A DNA stretch of 31,001 nucleotides, taken from positions 1 through 31,001 of the forward strand of contig CAJUFM010000034.1 in assembly GCA_910585745.1 (NCBI GenBank). The letters are read 5' to 3'. The notes under the pieces are model-generated. The model made no database searches, was not told the origin of the DNA, and saw only the letters and a program-made list of their open reading frames with translations. Origin of the DNA: an uncultured Eubacterium sp. (GTDB lineage: Bacteria; Bacillota; Clostridia; Lachnospirales; Lachnospiraceae). The translations under genes and the position numbers were made by a program. Of the stretch, positions 6,982 through 14,362 are shown one piece after another; the stretch's first letter is position 1, and every line of letters begins with the position of its first letter.

Positions 6982-8433
6982 ATGGGTAAAATTATTGGTG
7001 AAGGCATTACATTTGACGACGTTTTATTGGTACCAGGATACTCAGAAGTGATTCCAAATCAGGTAAGTCTGAAGACACATTTGACAAAGAAGATATTATT
7101 GAACATTCCTATGATGAGTGCGGGGATGGATACCGTGACAGAGCATCGTATGGCAATCGCCATGGCTCGCCAGGGAGGCATTGGGATCATACATAAGAAT
7201 ATGACGATTGAGCAGCAGGCGGAAGAAGTAGATAAGGTAAAACGTTCGGAGAATGGAGTGATCACAGACCCATTTTATCTTTCTCCGGAGCATACACTGG
7301 AGGATGCCAATAATCTTATGGCGAAGTTCCGGATCTCGGGTGTCCCGATCACAGAGGGTAAGAAACTGGTGGGTATCATTACGAACCGGGATCTTAAGTT
7401 TGAGACGGACTTTACAAAGAAGATCAAGGAGAGCATGACATCTGAAGGGCTTGTGACGGCGCCGGAAGGTATTACTCTGGACGAGGCAAAACAGATTCTT
7501 GCAAAGGCGAGAAAAGAAAAACTTCCTATTGTAGATAAGGATGGAAATTTAAGCGGACTGATCACCATCAAAGATATTGAAAAGCAGATCAAATATCCTC
7601 ATTCGGCAAAAGATTCCCAGGGAAGACTCCTCTGTGGAGCCGGAGTGGGAGTGACTGCGAATATCATGGAGCGTGTGGATGCCCTGGTAAAGGCAAAGGT
7701 AGACGTGGTAGTGATCGATACGGCACACGGTCATTCTGCCAATGTACTTAAGGTGGTAAGAATGGTTCGTGAGACCTATCCGGAGCTGGGGATCATTGCT
7801 GGAAATGTTGCCACGGGCGAGGCGACAAAAGCGTTGATTGACGCTGGTGTGGATGCGGTCAAAGTTGGTATCGGCCCTGGGTCTATCTGTACTACCCGTG
7901 TAGTGGCAGGTATCGGCGTTCCCCAGGTTACTGCCATCATGGAATGCTATTCTGTGGCAAAGGAATACGGGATTCCGGTTATTGCAGACGGAGGTATCAA
8001 GTATTCCGGTGATATGACTAAGGCCATTGCTGCGGGAGCCAATGTATGTATGATGGGAAGTATTTTTGCGGGCTGCGACGAGAGTCCGGGAACTTTTGAA
8101 CTGTTCCAGGGAAGAAAATACAAAGTGTACCGCGGTATGGGCTCTATCGCTGCCATGGAAAATGGAAGCAAGGACCGTTACTTCCAGCAGGATGCGAAAA
8201 AGCTTGTGCCAGAGGGTGTTGAGGGACGTGTGGCATATAAGGGCACCGTGGAAGATACCGTGTTCCAGCTGATCGGAGGCATCCGTTCCGGTATGGGTTA
8301 TTGTGGCGCCAAAGATATCGAGACACTCAAGGAAAATGGACGTTTTGTGAAGATTTCTGCTGCTTCCCTGAAGGAAAGCCATCCTCACGATATTCATATT
8401 ACGAAAGAGGCTCCGAATTACAGTGTTGAATAA
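6982..8433 (+). CDS. guaB: Inosine-5'-monophosphate dehydrogenase
   Basis: 483 residues, full length. It oxidises IMP to XMP with NAD+, the committed step of GMP synthesis, in the cytoplasm. The N-terminus GEGITFDDVLLVPGYS is canonical. Two CBS domains occupy roughly residues 95-205. The catalytic loop GPGSICTTRVVAG puts the active-site Cys at residue 303. The flap and C-terminal motif RGMGSIAAM and the arginine loop (GVEGRVAYKG) are present. GAGAGG precedes ATG 6982, and a strong promoter lies 60 bases upstream. The stop overlaps the start of the next gene by 11 bases, so the amidase is translationally linked. Confidence 0.97.
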   Translation: MGKIIGEGITFDDVLLVPGYSEVIPNQVSLKTHLTKKILLNIPMMSAGMDTVTEHRMAIAMARQGGIGIIHKNMTIEQQAEEVDKVKRSENGVITDPFYLSPEHTLEDANNLMAKFRISGVPITEGKKLVGIITNRDLKFETDFTKKIKESMTSEGLVTAPEGITLDEAKQILAKARKEKLPIVDKDGNLSGLITIKDIEKQIKYPHSAKDSQGRLLCGAGVGVTANIMERVDALVKAKVDVVVIDTAHGHSANVLKVVRMVRETYPELGIIAGNVATGEATKALIDAGVDAVKVGIGPGSICTTRVVAGIGVPQVTAIMECYSVAKEYGIPVIADGGIKYSGDMTKAIAAGANVCMMGSIFAGCDESPGTFELFQGRKYKVYRGMGSIAAMENGSKDRYFQQDAKKLVPEGVEGRVAYKGTVEDTVFQLIGGIRSGMGYCGAKDIETLKENGRFVKISAASLKESHPHDIHITKEAPNYSVE

Positions 8434-9106
8434 AAGGAAAATTCATTGGAAGAAAAACAAATATAGAAAGTTAGGGCTTTGCGCCGGGATCACCGGCGCA
8501 ACAGCCCTTTTGCTTTTGGTGGTCTATATGGTGTGCTCTCTGCTGGGGGCAAAAAGAGAAGAGGAACGGATCAGAAAAGCGGATCAGATGCTGGAAGAGC
8601 TGAATTTGTCAGTAAATCTTCTGGATATCAATAAGTATTCCAGACCAGGCACGAAATTGAGAAAAGTCAAAGGGGTGGTGGTGCACTATACAGCAAATCC
8701 AGGAACCGATGCCATGGCAAACCGTAATTATTTCAACAATCTCCCGAAGATCAATGCAAAAAAGGGAACCAATACCTATGCCAGCAGCCATTTTGTCATA
8801 GGGATAGATGGAACTATCGTCCAGTGCATCCCTACAGAAGAGATCGCGTATGCCTCCAACGACCGGAATTCAGACACGATATCCATAGAATGCTGTCATA
8901 AAAAAAAGAACGGTAAATTTACAAAAGAGACTTACCGTTCTCTGATCCGGCTGACAAAGTATCTCTGTATCCGGTTTGGGCTGGGGATAAAGGATGTGAT
9001 CCGGCATTATGATGTAACAGGAAAAAACTGCCCCAAATATTTTGTGGAACATCCGGATGCCTGGACCAAGTTTCTGGCGGATACAGAGGCAGAGCTGGCG
9101 CAATAG
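8423..9106 (+). CDS. Membrane-anchored N-acetylmuramoyl-L-alanine amidase (Amidase_2)
   Basis: 227 residues. A basic N-terminus and one hydrophobic segment (about residues 18-42) anchor it in the membrane; the rest is an Amidase_2 (PGRP-like, zinc) domain outside the cell. It cleaves the bond between MurNAc and L-Ala in peptidoglycan. Likely zinc ligands are H88 (VVVHYT), H195 (RHYDVTG) and C203 (NCPKYF), with SSHFVIGIDGTIVQCIP between them as in the family. The start is GTG 8423 (TTG 8426 also possible), inside the end of guaB with an 11-nt overlap. No ATG occurs before the membrane segment. The coupling to guaB is unusual in function but clear in layout. Confidence 0.85.
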   Translation: MLNKRKIHWKKNKYRKLGLCAGITGATALLLLVVYMVCSLLGAKREEERIRKADQMLEELNLSVNLLDINKYSRPGTKLRKVKGVVVHYTANPGTDAMANRNYFNNLPKINAKKGTNTYASSHFVIGIDGTIVQCIPTEEIAYASNDRNSDTISIECCHKKKNGKFTKETYRSLIRLTKYLCIRFGLGIKDVIRHYDVTGKNCPKYFVEHPDAWTKFLADTEAELAQ

Positions 9107-9175
9107 CGCTGTTAAGCTGCCTTGTATCTGAACCAATTATCCTGCGTGAATAAATTAAGACTTAATTTCGCTGCA

Positions 9176-9655
9176 TTAGACATCAATATGAACCAGCTTT
9201 TTGCCTTCGGAGTATTTACGGTATGTAATGCCGGCAGAACGCATCATTCGTTTGGCTGCCATAACGCCAGCTGTATCCGAATATTTATCCTCTTTAAAAA
9301 TAACTTCCTGGATTCCGGACTGTATGAGTGCTTTTGTACATTCGTTGCAGGGAAAGAGGGTTGTATAGATCCTGGCCCCTTTTAGTTTGAAGCCTGAGTA
9401 ATTCAACAGTGCATTCAGTTCTGCATGGCATACATATAAATATTTGGTGTCCATTGGCTCACCAGTATTATCCCATGGATAATCATCATCGGAACAGCCG
9501 CAGGGCATACCATTGTAGCCAACAGACAGTATCTTATTATCCGTATCCACGATACATGCTCCCACCCGTGTATGGGGATCCTTGCTCCGCATGGCAGATA
9601 AAAGTGCAATTCCCATAAAATACTCATCCCAGGATAAATAATCTGTGTTTTTCAT
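9176..9655 (-). CDS. dCMP deaminase / ComEB-like cytidine deaminase
   Basis: 159 residues from ATG 9655, which follows GGGAGGA at a good distance; the longer in-frame start at 9679 lacks such a site. It is a zinc enzyme of the deoxycytidylate deaminase family, turning dCMP into dUMP for dTMP synthesis. The zinc site is complete: HAE (H77, E79) and PCNEC (C103, C106). The segment SKDPHTRVGACIVD at 24-37 is typical. A palindrome (9680-9697) lies just before its ribosome site. Confidence 0.9.
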   Translation of the reverse strand: MKNTDYLSWDEYFMGIALLSAMRSKDPHTRVGACIVDTDNKILSVGYNGMPCGCSDDDYPWDNTGEPMDTKYLYVCHAELNALLNYSGFKLKGARIYTTLFPCNECTKALIQSGIQEVIFKEDKYSDTAGVMAAKRMMRSAGITYRKYSEGKKLVHIDV

Positions 9656-9679
9656 GGAGTTCCTCCCTGTATAATACAT

Positions 9680-9697
9680 ATTTTAGTGTACTAAAAT
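9680..9697. promoter_or_regulatory. Palindromic operator candidate at the dCMP deaminase promoter
   Basis: ATTTTAGT-GT-ACTAAAAT is an inverted repeat with 8-bp arms and a 2-bp centre. It ends 24 bases upstream of the dCMP deaminase start codon, where its promoter should lie (TATTAT at 9676-9671 on the minus strand could be the -10). The arms are too AT-rich and the centre too small for a terminator, so a dimeric repressor site is more likely. The regulator is unknown. Confidence 0.45.
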
Positions 9698-9802
9698 GGT
9701 GCTGTCAGGCTACCCAGATCATATCATCTTTTGAAAAGGTTGTAAACCGTTTTTAATATTCCTGTCATAGGAATAAGAAGAAAATGCGAAGGATATTTAG
9801 AA

Positions 9803-9831
9803 CAAAAAAGCGCCGTGTGAGTCCGGCGCTT
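9803..9831 (-). terminator. Terminator of rpsT
   Basis: AAGCGCCG (9808-9815) pairs with CGGCGCTT (9824-9831) around an 8-nt loop. On the minus strand the stem is followed by TTTTTTG, a strong intrinsic terminator lying about 125 nt after the rpsT stop codon. Confidence 0.9.
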
Positions 9832-9955
9832 CTCTCTGTACTGATTGATACAGTCTGCATTTATATTTTATGACGGGTAGAATTGTAGTAGCAGTACGAC
9901 TGCCTTCTACATTGATCAAATATTCTGAAAGAATATCGATCCACAAAAATAGCAG
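9832..9955 (-). other. Long structured 3' UTR of rpsT
   Basis: Between the rpsT stop and its terminator lie 124 nt with three further small hairpins: ATATTC-tgaaa-GAATAT (9920-9936), GCAGT-acg-ACTGC (9891-9903, extended by GTAG 9877-9880 with CTAC 9907-9910), and CTGTA...TACAG (9836-9853). No open frame with a ribosome site is seen. It may be only a long tail or could release a small RNA. Confidence 0.4.
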
Positions 9956-10219
9956 TTATGCAAGTTTGTTTACAGCAATTGTAAGACGTGATACTTTTCT
10001 TGCTGCTGTATTTTTATGGTAAATTCCTTTTCTGGTTGCTCTGTCGATCTCAGATACAGCTTTTACCAATGCCTCGCTGGCTGCTGCTTTATCATTTGCT
10101 TCGATAGCAGAATCTACTTTTTTGATCGCAGTTTTCACCTTGGAACGGATTGCTTTGTTTCTGTCAGCTCTTTTCTGTGAAACAAGAATTCTTTTCTTTG
10201 CAGATTTAATATTTGCCAA
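9956..10219 (-). CDS. rpsT: 30S ribosomal protein S20
   Basis: 87 residues beginning (M)ANIKSAKKRILVSQKRADRN, the canonical S20 N-terminus; the protein binds 16S rRNA in the 30S body. The start is TTG at 10219. GGAGG lies eight bases upstream, while the in-frame ATG at 10234 falls inside that ribosome site and would add five foreign residues. A UUG start is also known for E. coli rpsT. Highly basic, helical, as expected. It is divergent from gpr, a common clostridial arrangement. Confidence 0.95.
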   Translation of the reverse strand: MANIKSAKKRILVSQKRADRNKAIRSKVKTAIKKVDSAIEANDKAAASEALVKAVSEIDRATRKGIYHKNTAARKVSRLTIAVNKLA

Positions 10220-10302
10220 TTCTAACACCTCCATCTTTATTATAATATAAGTAATAGCGTTTGGTTAAACGGACACGGACATTAACACAAACATACTCAT
10301 TT

Positions 10303-10331
10303 ATGATAGTACAAAATATGACCAGTGTCAA
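10303..10331 (-). promoter_or_regulatory. Sigma-A promoter of rpsT
   Basis: On the minus strand TTGACA (10331-10326), a 17-bp spacer, then TATCAT (10308-10303). This gives a leader of roughly 75-80 nt before the TTG start. Confidence 0.75.
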
Positions 10332-10405
10332 TACATAATTGGAAAGTTTTTGGTGAATGATAAAGAAATAAAAGAAATGTTGGGAATGAAAGGGATGAAG
10401 CGTAT

Positions 10406-11314
10406 ATGTCAGAGAGAAAAACAGACCTTGCCCTTGAGGTGAGGGAGAGTTTTCCAAGAAATAATGTAGAGATCCAGGGAGTGGTGTTAGAAAAGCATTA
10501 TGAAGAGACGGCAAAGGCGCATATTACAACAGTACAGATTCAGGATGACAGGGGAAGCCGGGCGATGGGAAAGCCCAAAGGATGTTATGTCACCATTGAG
10601 TCAGAGGATATGCCAAAGGAAGAGGAGGATAAAGAAGAGCTGCTGTTATGTATCTGCAGTGAGCTGGAAAAGATGGTTCATGATCTGCGGCAGAAATCCG
10701 TGCTGATCGCAGGCCTGGGCAACCGTCAGGTCACCAGTGACTCCCTTGGACCGAGAATGGCGGAATGCATTTTTGTCACGCGGCATCTGGGGCGGGAACT
10801 TGGGAGCTGGTTTATGGAAGAAAACGAGTACGGGGAGGTGAGTGCCATTGCTCCCGGGGTCATGGCGCAGACGGGGATGGAGGCAGTGGAGATCCTCCAG
10901 GGAATTGTTAAAAAGACTAGTCCTGATCTGGTTATTGTAGTGGATGCGCTGGCGGCGAGAAGCATGTCAAGGCTGTGTACCACGATACAGATCACGGATA
11001 CAGGCATCAGTCCGGGATCGGGCATCGGAAATCATAGAAAAGCGCTGTCCAAGGAAAGTCTCGGCGTTCCGGTAGTGGCAGTGGGTGTACCCACGGTGGT
11101 AGACGCCAGGACCATCATCAGCGACCATTTGGAGAAGGTACTAAGCAAACAGGGGTACAGCGAGGACGAGATTGAAAAATTCATCAAAGAAGTATTTCAT
11201 GAAGAGATGGAAAATTTATATGTCACTCCAAAAAATATCGACGAATCTGTCAACGTGATCGCCAAAGATCTGGCAAAGGTTTTCAATCACTGCTTTCAGA
11301 AAAAGTCACTGTAG
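10406..11314 (+). CDS. gpr: Spore protease GPR (germination endopeptidase)
   Basis: 302 residues. GPR is made as a zymogen in the forespore and degrades small acid-soluble spore proteins on germination (peptidase family A25, aspartic type). The N-terminus ERKTDLALEVRES is the typical short pro-region and processing site. Conserved blocks VLIAGLGNRQVTSDSLGP, VVDALAARS and TDTGISPGSGIGNHRK hold the acidic catalytic residues. Weak ribosome site AAAGGGA. A sporulation sigma promoter is expected upstream, but I could not fix one. spoIIP follows 85 nt later, a conserved pairing. This gene is the clearest sign that the host forms spores. Confidence 0.95.
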   Translation: MSERKTDLALEVRESFPRNNVEIQGVVLEKHYEETAKAHITTVQIQDDRGSRAMGKPKGCYVTIESEDMPKEEEDKEELLLCICSELEKMVHDLRQKSVLIAGLGNRQVTSDSLGPRMAECIFVTRHLGRELGSWFMEENEYGEVSAIAPGVMAQTGMEAVEILQGIVKKTSPDLVIVVDALAARSMSRLCTTIQITDTGISPGSGIGNHRKALSKESLGVPVVAVGVPTVVDARTIISDHLEKVLSKQGYSEDEIEKFIKEVFHEEMENLYVTPKNIDESVNVIAKDLAKVFNHCFQKKSL

Positions 11315-11399
11315 CTGTGGGGCGCCAATCCGAAACCAGTGTAATATATTCAGTAGAAAATACTATATATTAAATATACACTTGATGTAGGAGGTACTC

Positions 11400-12584
11400 G
11401 TGGAAAAACGATTGTTTCGGATCATTTTATCAGCTGCCCTGATTGCCCTTCTGATTTTGCTGGAGTGCAGTGAGAGCAGTTTAAAAGAACAAATTTTGGG
11501 GAAAATTGGTACATCCCTGGCGGCAAATGCCTTTCCAGTATCCAGAATGAGCCGGGAGGATAAGCTGCTGCAGGTAGTGACAGGAAATCCACTTTATTTT
11601 CAGAATACGGATATGGAGCGGCTGGCAGAGAGCAAATTGATCTATATGGAAAACCGGGGAGGGGAAAAAGCATCTTCTGGAGAGGGCCAGGGGGCAGACG
11701 GGGATTCCAATCTGCCGGGCTCTGCCGATGCCTCAGCGGTGGCGGGAGAAAATCTTGCCCAGGTCCAGACAATGAAAGGAGCCGGTTCTGGAACCGCGGC
11801 TTATGTGAATAAGCTCAGGGAGAACAAAGATGTGAGTTATCTGTGGAATCATTTCTATATTATAGACTCTACCACCTCTGTGACCAAATCTCTTTTTCCC
11901 GTGGAAGACATGTTAAAAAGGAATATGACGCTTCCGGCGAAGGCAGGTAAGAAGCAGATTCTTATCTATCACACCCATGGGGCGTCAGAGGCTTTTTCTG
12001 ACAGCCGCAGGGGCAGGGACTCAGACTCGGTGATTGGTGTGGGAAGGGCGTTAAAACAAGAGCTGGAGAAAAATGGATACCAGGTCTATCATGATGAGAC
12101 AAAATACGATCTTATCAACGGTCAGATTGACCGAAGTAAAGCCTATAATACATCGTTGGACGGAATTACGAAGATCATGAAAGAAAATCCGGATATTCAG
12201 GTGACCATTGACCTGCACCGGGATTCAGTGGGAAAAAATAAACATACATATTCGATGATTGATGGAAAAAGGACGGCGATCGTTATGTTTTTTAACGGCA
12301 TGAGCAGAAACAGATCAGGAAAGATTGATTATCTGTATAATCCCAATCTGGAGGCCAACCTTTCCTTTAGTCTCCAGTTAAAATGCCATGCCATGGAACA
12401 GTATGATGGATTTACTAAACCGATCTATCTCAAAGGATACCGCTATAACCTTCATGTGGCGGAGCGGTCTCTGCTGATTGAACTGGGGAATGAAAATAAT
12501 ACTGTGGAGGAGGCCAAAAATGCAGCGGCTCCTCTGGCAAAGGTAATTGCAGATGTGCTCAAAGGGGAAGTCAAAGGGTTTTAA
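11400..12584 (+). CDS. spoIIP: Stage II sporulation protein P
   Basis: 394 residues with one N-terminal membrane segment (about residues 7-22). SpoIIP is the amidase/endopeptidase of the SpoIID-M-P complex that thins septal peptidoglycan during forespore engulfment. The catalytic domain begins near residue 185 with LIYHTHGASEAF (H191, H193) and contains TIDLHRDSVG. A low-complexity Gly/Ala/Ser linker (about residues 85-125) separates anchor and domain. Start is GTG 11400, five bases after AGGAGGT. It follows gpr as in many Firmicutes. The often-linked lepA and hemW are absent downstream. Confidence 0.93.
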   Translation: MEKRLFRIILSAALIALLILLECSESSLKEQILGKIGTSLAANAFPVSRMSREDKLLQVVTGNPLYFQNTDMERLAESKLIYMENRGGEKASSGEGQGADGDSNLPGSADASAVAGENLAQVQTMKGAGSGTAAYVNKLRENKDVSYLWNHFYIIDSTTSVTKSLFPVEDMLKRNMTLPAKAGKKQILIYHTHGASEAFSDSRRGRDSDSVIGVGRALKQELEKNGYQVYHDETKYDLINGQIDRSKAYNTSLDGITKIMKENPDIQVTIDLHRDSVGKNKHTYSMIDGKRTAIVMFFNGMSRNRSGKIDYLYNPNLEANLSFSLQLKCHAMEQYDGFTKPIYLKGYRYNLHVAERSLLIELGNENNTVEEAKNAAAPLAKVIADVLKGEVKGF

Positions 12585-12624
12585 TACAAAAATATGGGGT
12601 ATCTCGTGAAGAGGAGGAATGTAT

Positions 12625-14049
12625 TTACTTTATTGTTACCTTTTTCTTTTTGACCCATCCAAACAGCGGGAAATCCTCATCATCCTCTTCCGTAAAATCA
12701 GGACCGTGTGCTGCTATTTGCACGTAGTAGGTTTTGCCTTTTTCTAATTTACCAGTCATTCCTTTTCCATAAGGTGCTGTCTTAGAAATGATAACCGAAT
12801 GGCTCATATCTGGATGTTCAGAATAGCGGAAGCCATAGTGATCATGCGCTTTCGAATATCCCTTTTTCCCGAAAAGAGGGTCCTGCACCAGAACGTGGAT
12901 TCTCTGGTTTTTTACTGTTACTTTATATTTTTTGAAAACGGCCTGAACCTGGAGTTTTTCCTTGGACTCTGCCTTTATCCTGGACTGCAGTAGTCCCCAT
13001 TCGTCAAATGATCTTTCCCCATATATATTCCAGCCGAGGAACGTGTACCCTTTTCTGACTACCTGGGACGGCAGTTTGGCTGCCTTCCCGTATTCATGGT
13101 ATTTCGGTTTTCTCCCTTTGATTTTTCCGCCATTCAGGATATAGTTTATGGCATATTTTCTGCTTCTGGCCGTCGCTGTTTTCCCGGGAGGAAGGGATTT
13201 GTGTTTCTTTTTCCCCACATACCAGGAAAGATTACCTTTTGCTTCATTCAGGGGAATGGAAATGGAGGAATGGTTGACCACGGTCCGCAGCTGCACACAG
13301 TCCTGTGCATAGGTCGCTGCCACTTTTTTTACCGAGCTGCCAAAAGTGAGTTTCTTTAAGTTTTTACACTTCCAAAATGCCTGACTGCCTATTTTTTTTA
13401 CGGTATTTGGAATCGCCGCGTTTTGGAGCGAATGGCAAAAAGAAAAACTGCTTAATCCGATTTCCTGTAAGCACTCTGTTGCGGGTATTTCGGTTAGTTT
13501 ATCACAACCTTGAAATAAACCGTCTTCTATCTTTTTTAGTCCCCTGGGAAGATGAATACGCTGTAAATTTTTGCAGTATGCAAAAGCGTCAGGTCCGATC
13601 TGGCTTACAGTTTCAGGAATTTGGAGTTCTGTAATTTTGTGACAATGATAAAACGCCCCTTCGCCAATTTGGCTCAGTTCACTGGGAAGCTGGATCTCTG
13701 TCAGGGATTCCATCCAGCGCATGGCGTCTTCCCCGATGATTTGCAGGGAAGCCGGGCACTGGACAAGTGTTACATTTTCTAAATAGCAAAAGCAATTCTT
13801 ACCCAGTTCGGTTATCCCTTCTGATATAATGATTTTCTTGATGCTTTTATACTCGATTCCTTTGTCATCAAAGAAAAATTTATCAATCTTTCCGGTTCCG
13901 GTTATCGACAGGGTGCCGTTTTCATCGATGGTAAAAGCCGCCGCCGCACCACACATACCAGATACGGTTTTGGTGCTGGCAGCGGCAGGGAAATGTATGA
14001 GCTGAAAAAGTACTGCTGCGGCTATTAGGATACCTGCTATTTTTTTCAT
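12625..14049 (-). CDS. Secreted BspA-like leucine-rich-repeat protein
   Basis: 474 residues. A signal peptide (LIAAAVLFQLIHFPAAAS, cleaved near residue 25) is followed by a short Gly-rich strand domain (SGMCGAAAAFTIDENGTLSITGTGKI). About seven LRR_5/BspA-type repeats come next (roughly 70-240), each of the form ITELQIPETVSQIGPDAFAYC. A Listeria-Bacteroides-type beta-grasp repeat follows near 300-345 (LNGGKIKGRKP, then GYTFLGWN), and the C-terminus is an FN3-like Ig segment. Such proteins are extracellular adhesion or scaffold proteins; no sorting signal is visible. The AAGGAAGG site sits ten bases upstream. Before the IS insertion its start lay 86 nt after the stop of the XRE regulator gene. 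Confidence 0.88.
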   Translation of the reverse strand: MKKIAGILIAAAVLFQLIHFPAAASTKTVSGMCGAAAAFTIDENGTLSITGTGKIDKFFFDDKGIEYKSIKKIIISEGITELGKNCFCYLENVTLVQCPASLQIIGEDAMRWMESLTEIQLPSELSQIGEGAFYHCHKITELQIPETVSQIGPDAFAYCKNLQRIHLPRGLKKIEDGLFQGCDKLTEIPATECLQEIGLSSFSFCHSLQNAAIPNTVKKIGSQAFWKCKNLKKLTFGSSVKKVAATYAQDCVQLRTVVNHSSISIPLNEAKGNLSWYVGKKKHKSLPPGKTATARSRKYAINYILNGGKIKGRKPKYHEYGKAAKLPSQVVRKGYTFLGWNIYGERSFDEWGLLQSRIKAESKEKLQVQAVFKKYKVTVKNQRIHVLVQDPLFGKKGYSKAHDHYGFRYSEHPDMSHSVIISKTAPYGKGMTGKLEKGKTYYVQIAAHGPDFTEEDDEDFPLFGWVKKKKVTIK

Positions 14050-14082
14050 GGATCATCTACCTTCCTTTTAAGTCTTTGGAAT

Positions 14083-14208
14083 ATTGTACCTGCTATTTCT
14101 TAGTTTGTCAAATTACTGTTTTTGCATTAAAACTGTCACCGGTCTGAAGGTCTGCCGGCGTCATGGTTTTTGGACATAATCTTGGCGATCATACAGAGGG
14201 CGTGGATC
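14083..14208. repeat. 126-bp direct repeat, left copy (IS target duplication)
   Basis: Base-for-base identical with 16199-16324. It contains a duplicate of the last 73 bases of the XRE regulator gene (14136-14208) plus 53 bases of its downstream region. Because it lies outside the 13-bp terminal inverted repeats of the element, it is a target-site duplication, not part of the IS. Confidence 0.92.
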
Positions 14209-14256
14209 GGGAGTTTGACACTTCTTTTTAACATCTTATCGCAAAAATCCTTTATT

Positions 14257-14281
14257 TAAGCCGATAGTGGCTTATTTTTTT
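14257..14281 (+). terminator. Hairpin with T-run at the IS left end
   Basis: TAAGCC (14257-14262) pairs with GGCTTA (14269-14274) and a T-run follows. It lies between the IS end and the transposase start and would stop transcription coming in from outside, a common self-limiting device of insertion sequences. Confidence 0.55.
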
Positions 14282-14362
14282 GTCAAATTTTCGAAAATAA
14301 TGCGTGCGCTTTTGTACGCTTTGTTGTATAATTAGATTATATCACGAAAGGAGGCATTTCGC

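Noticed and set aside
7549..8397. Long minus-strand open frame (282 codons) opposite guaB
   Set aside because: Shadow of the guaB coding strand: His/Ser/Arg-rich, no ribosome site, and guaB is certain.
9107..9175. Terminator after the dCMP deaminase gene (AAATTAAG palindrome near 9156-9172)
   Set aside because: The stem is all A/T except its inner pair and has a one-base loop, with no T-run; too weak to call.
10332..10405. Sporulation sigma (F/G) promoter for gpr
   Set aside because: Expected from biology, but no pair of boxes with correct spacing could be read with confidence.
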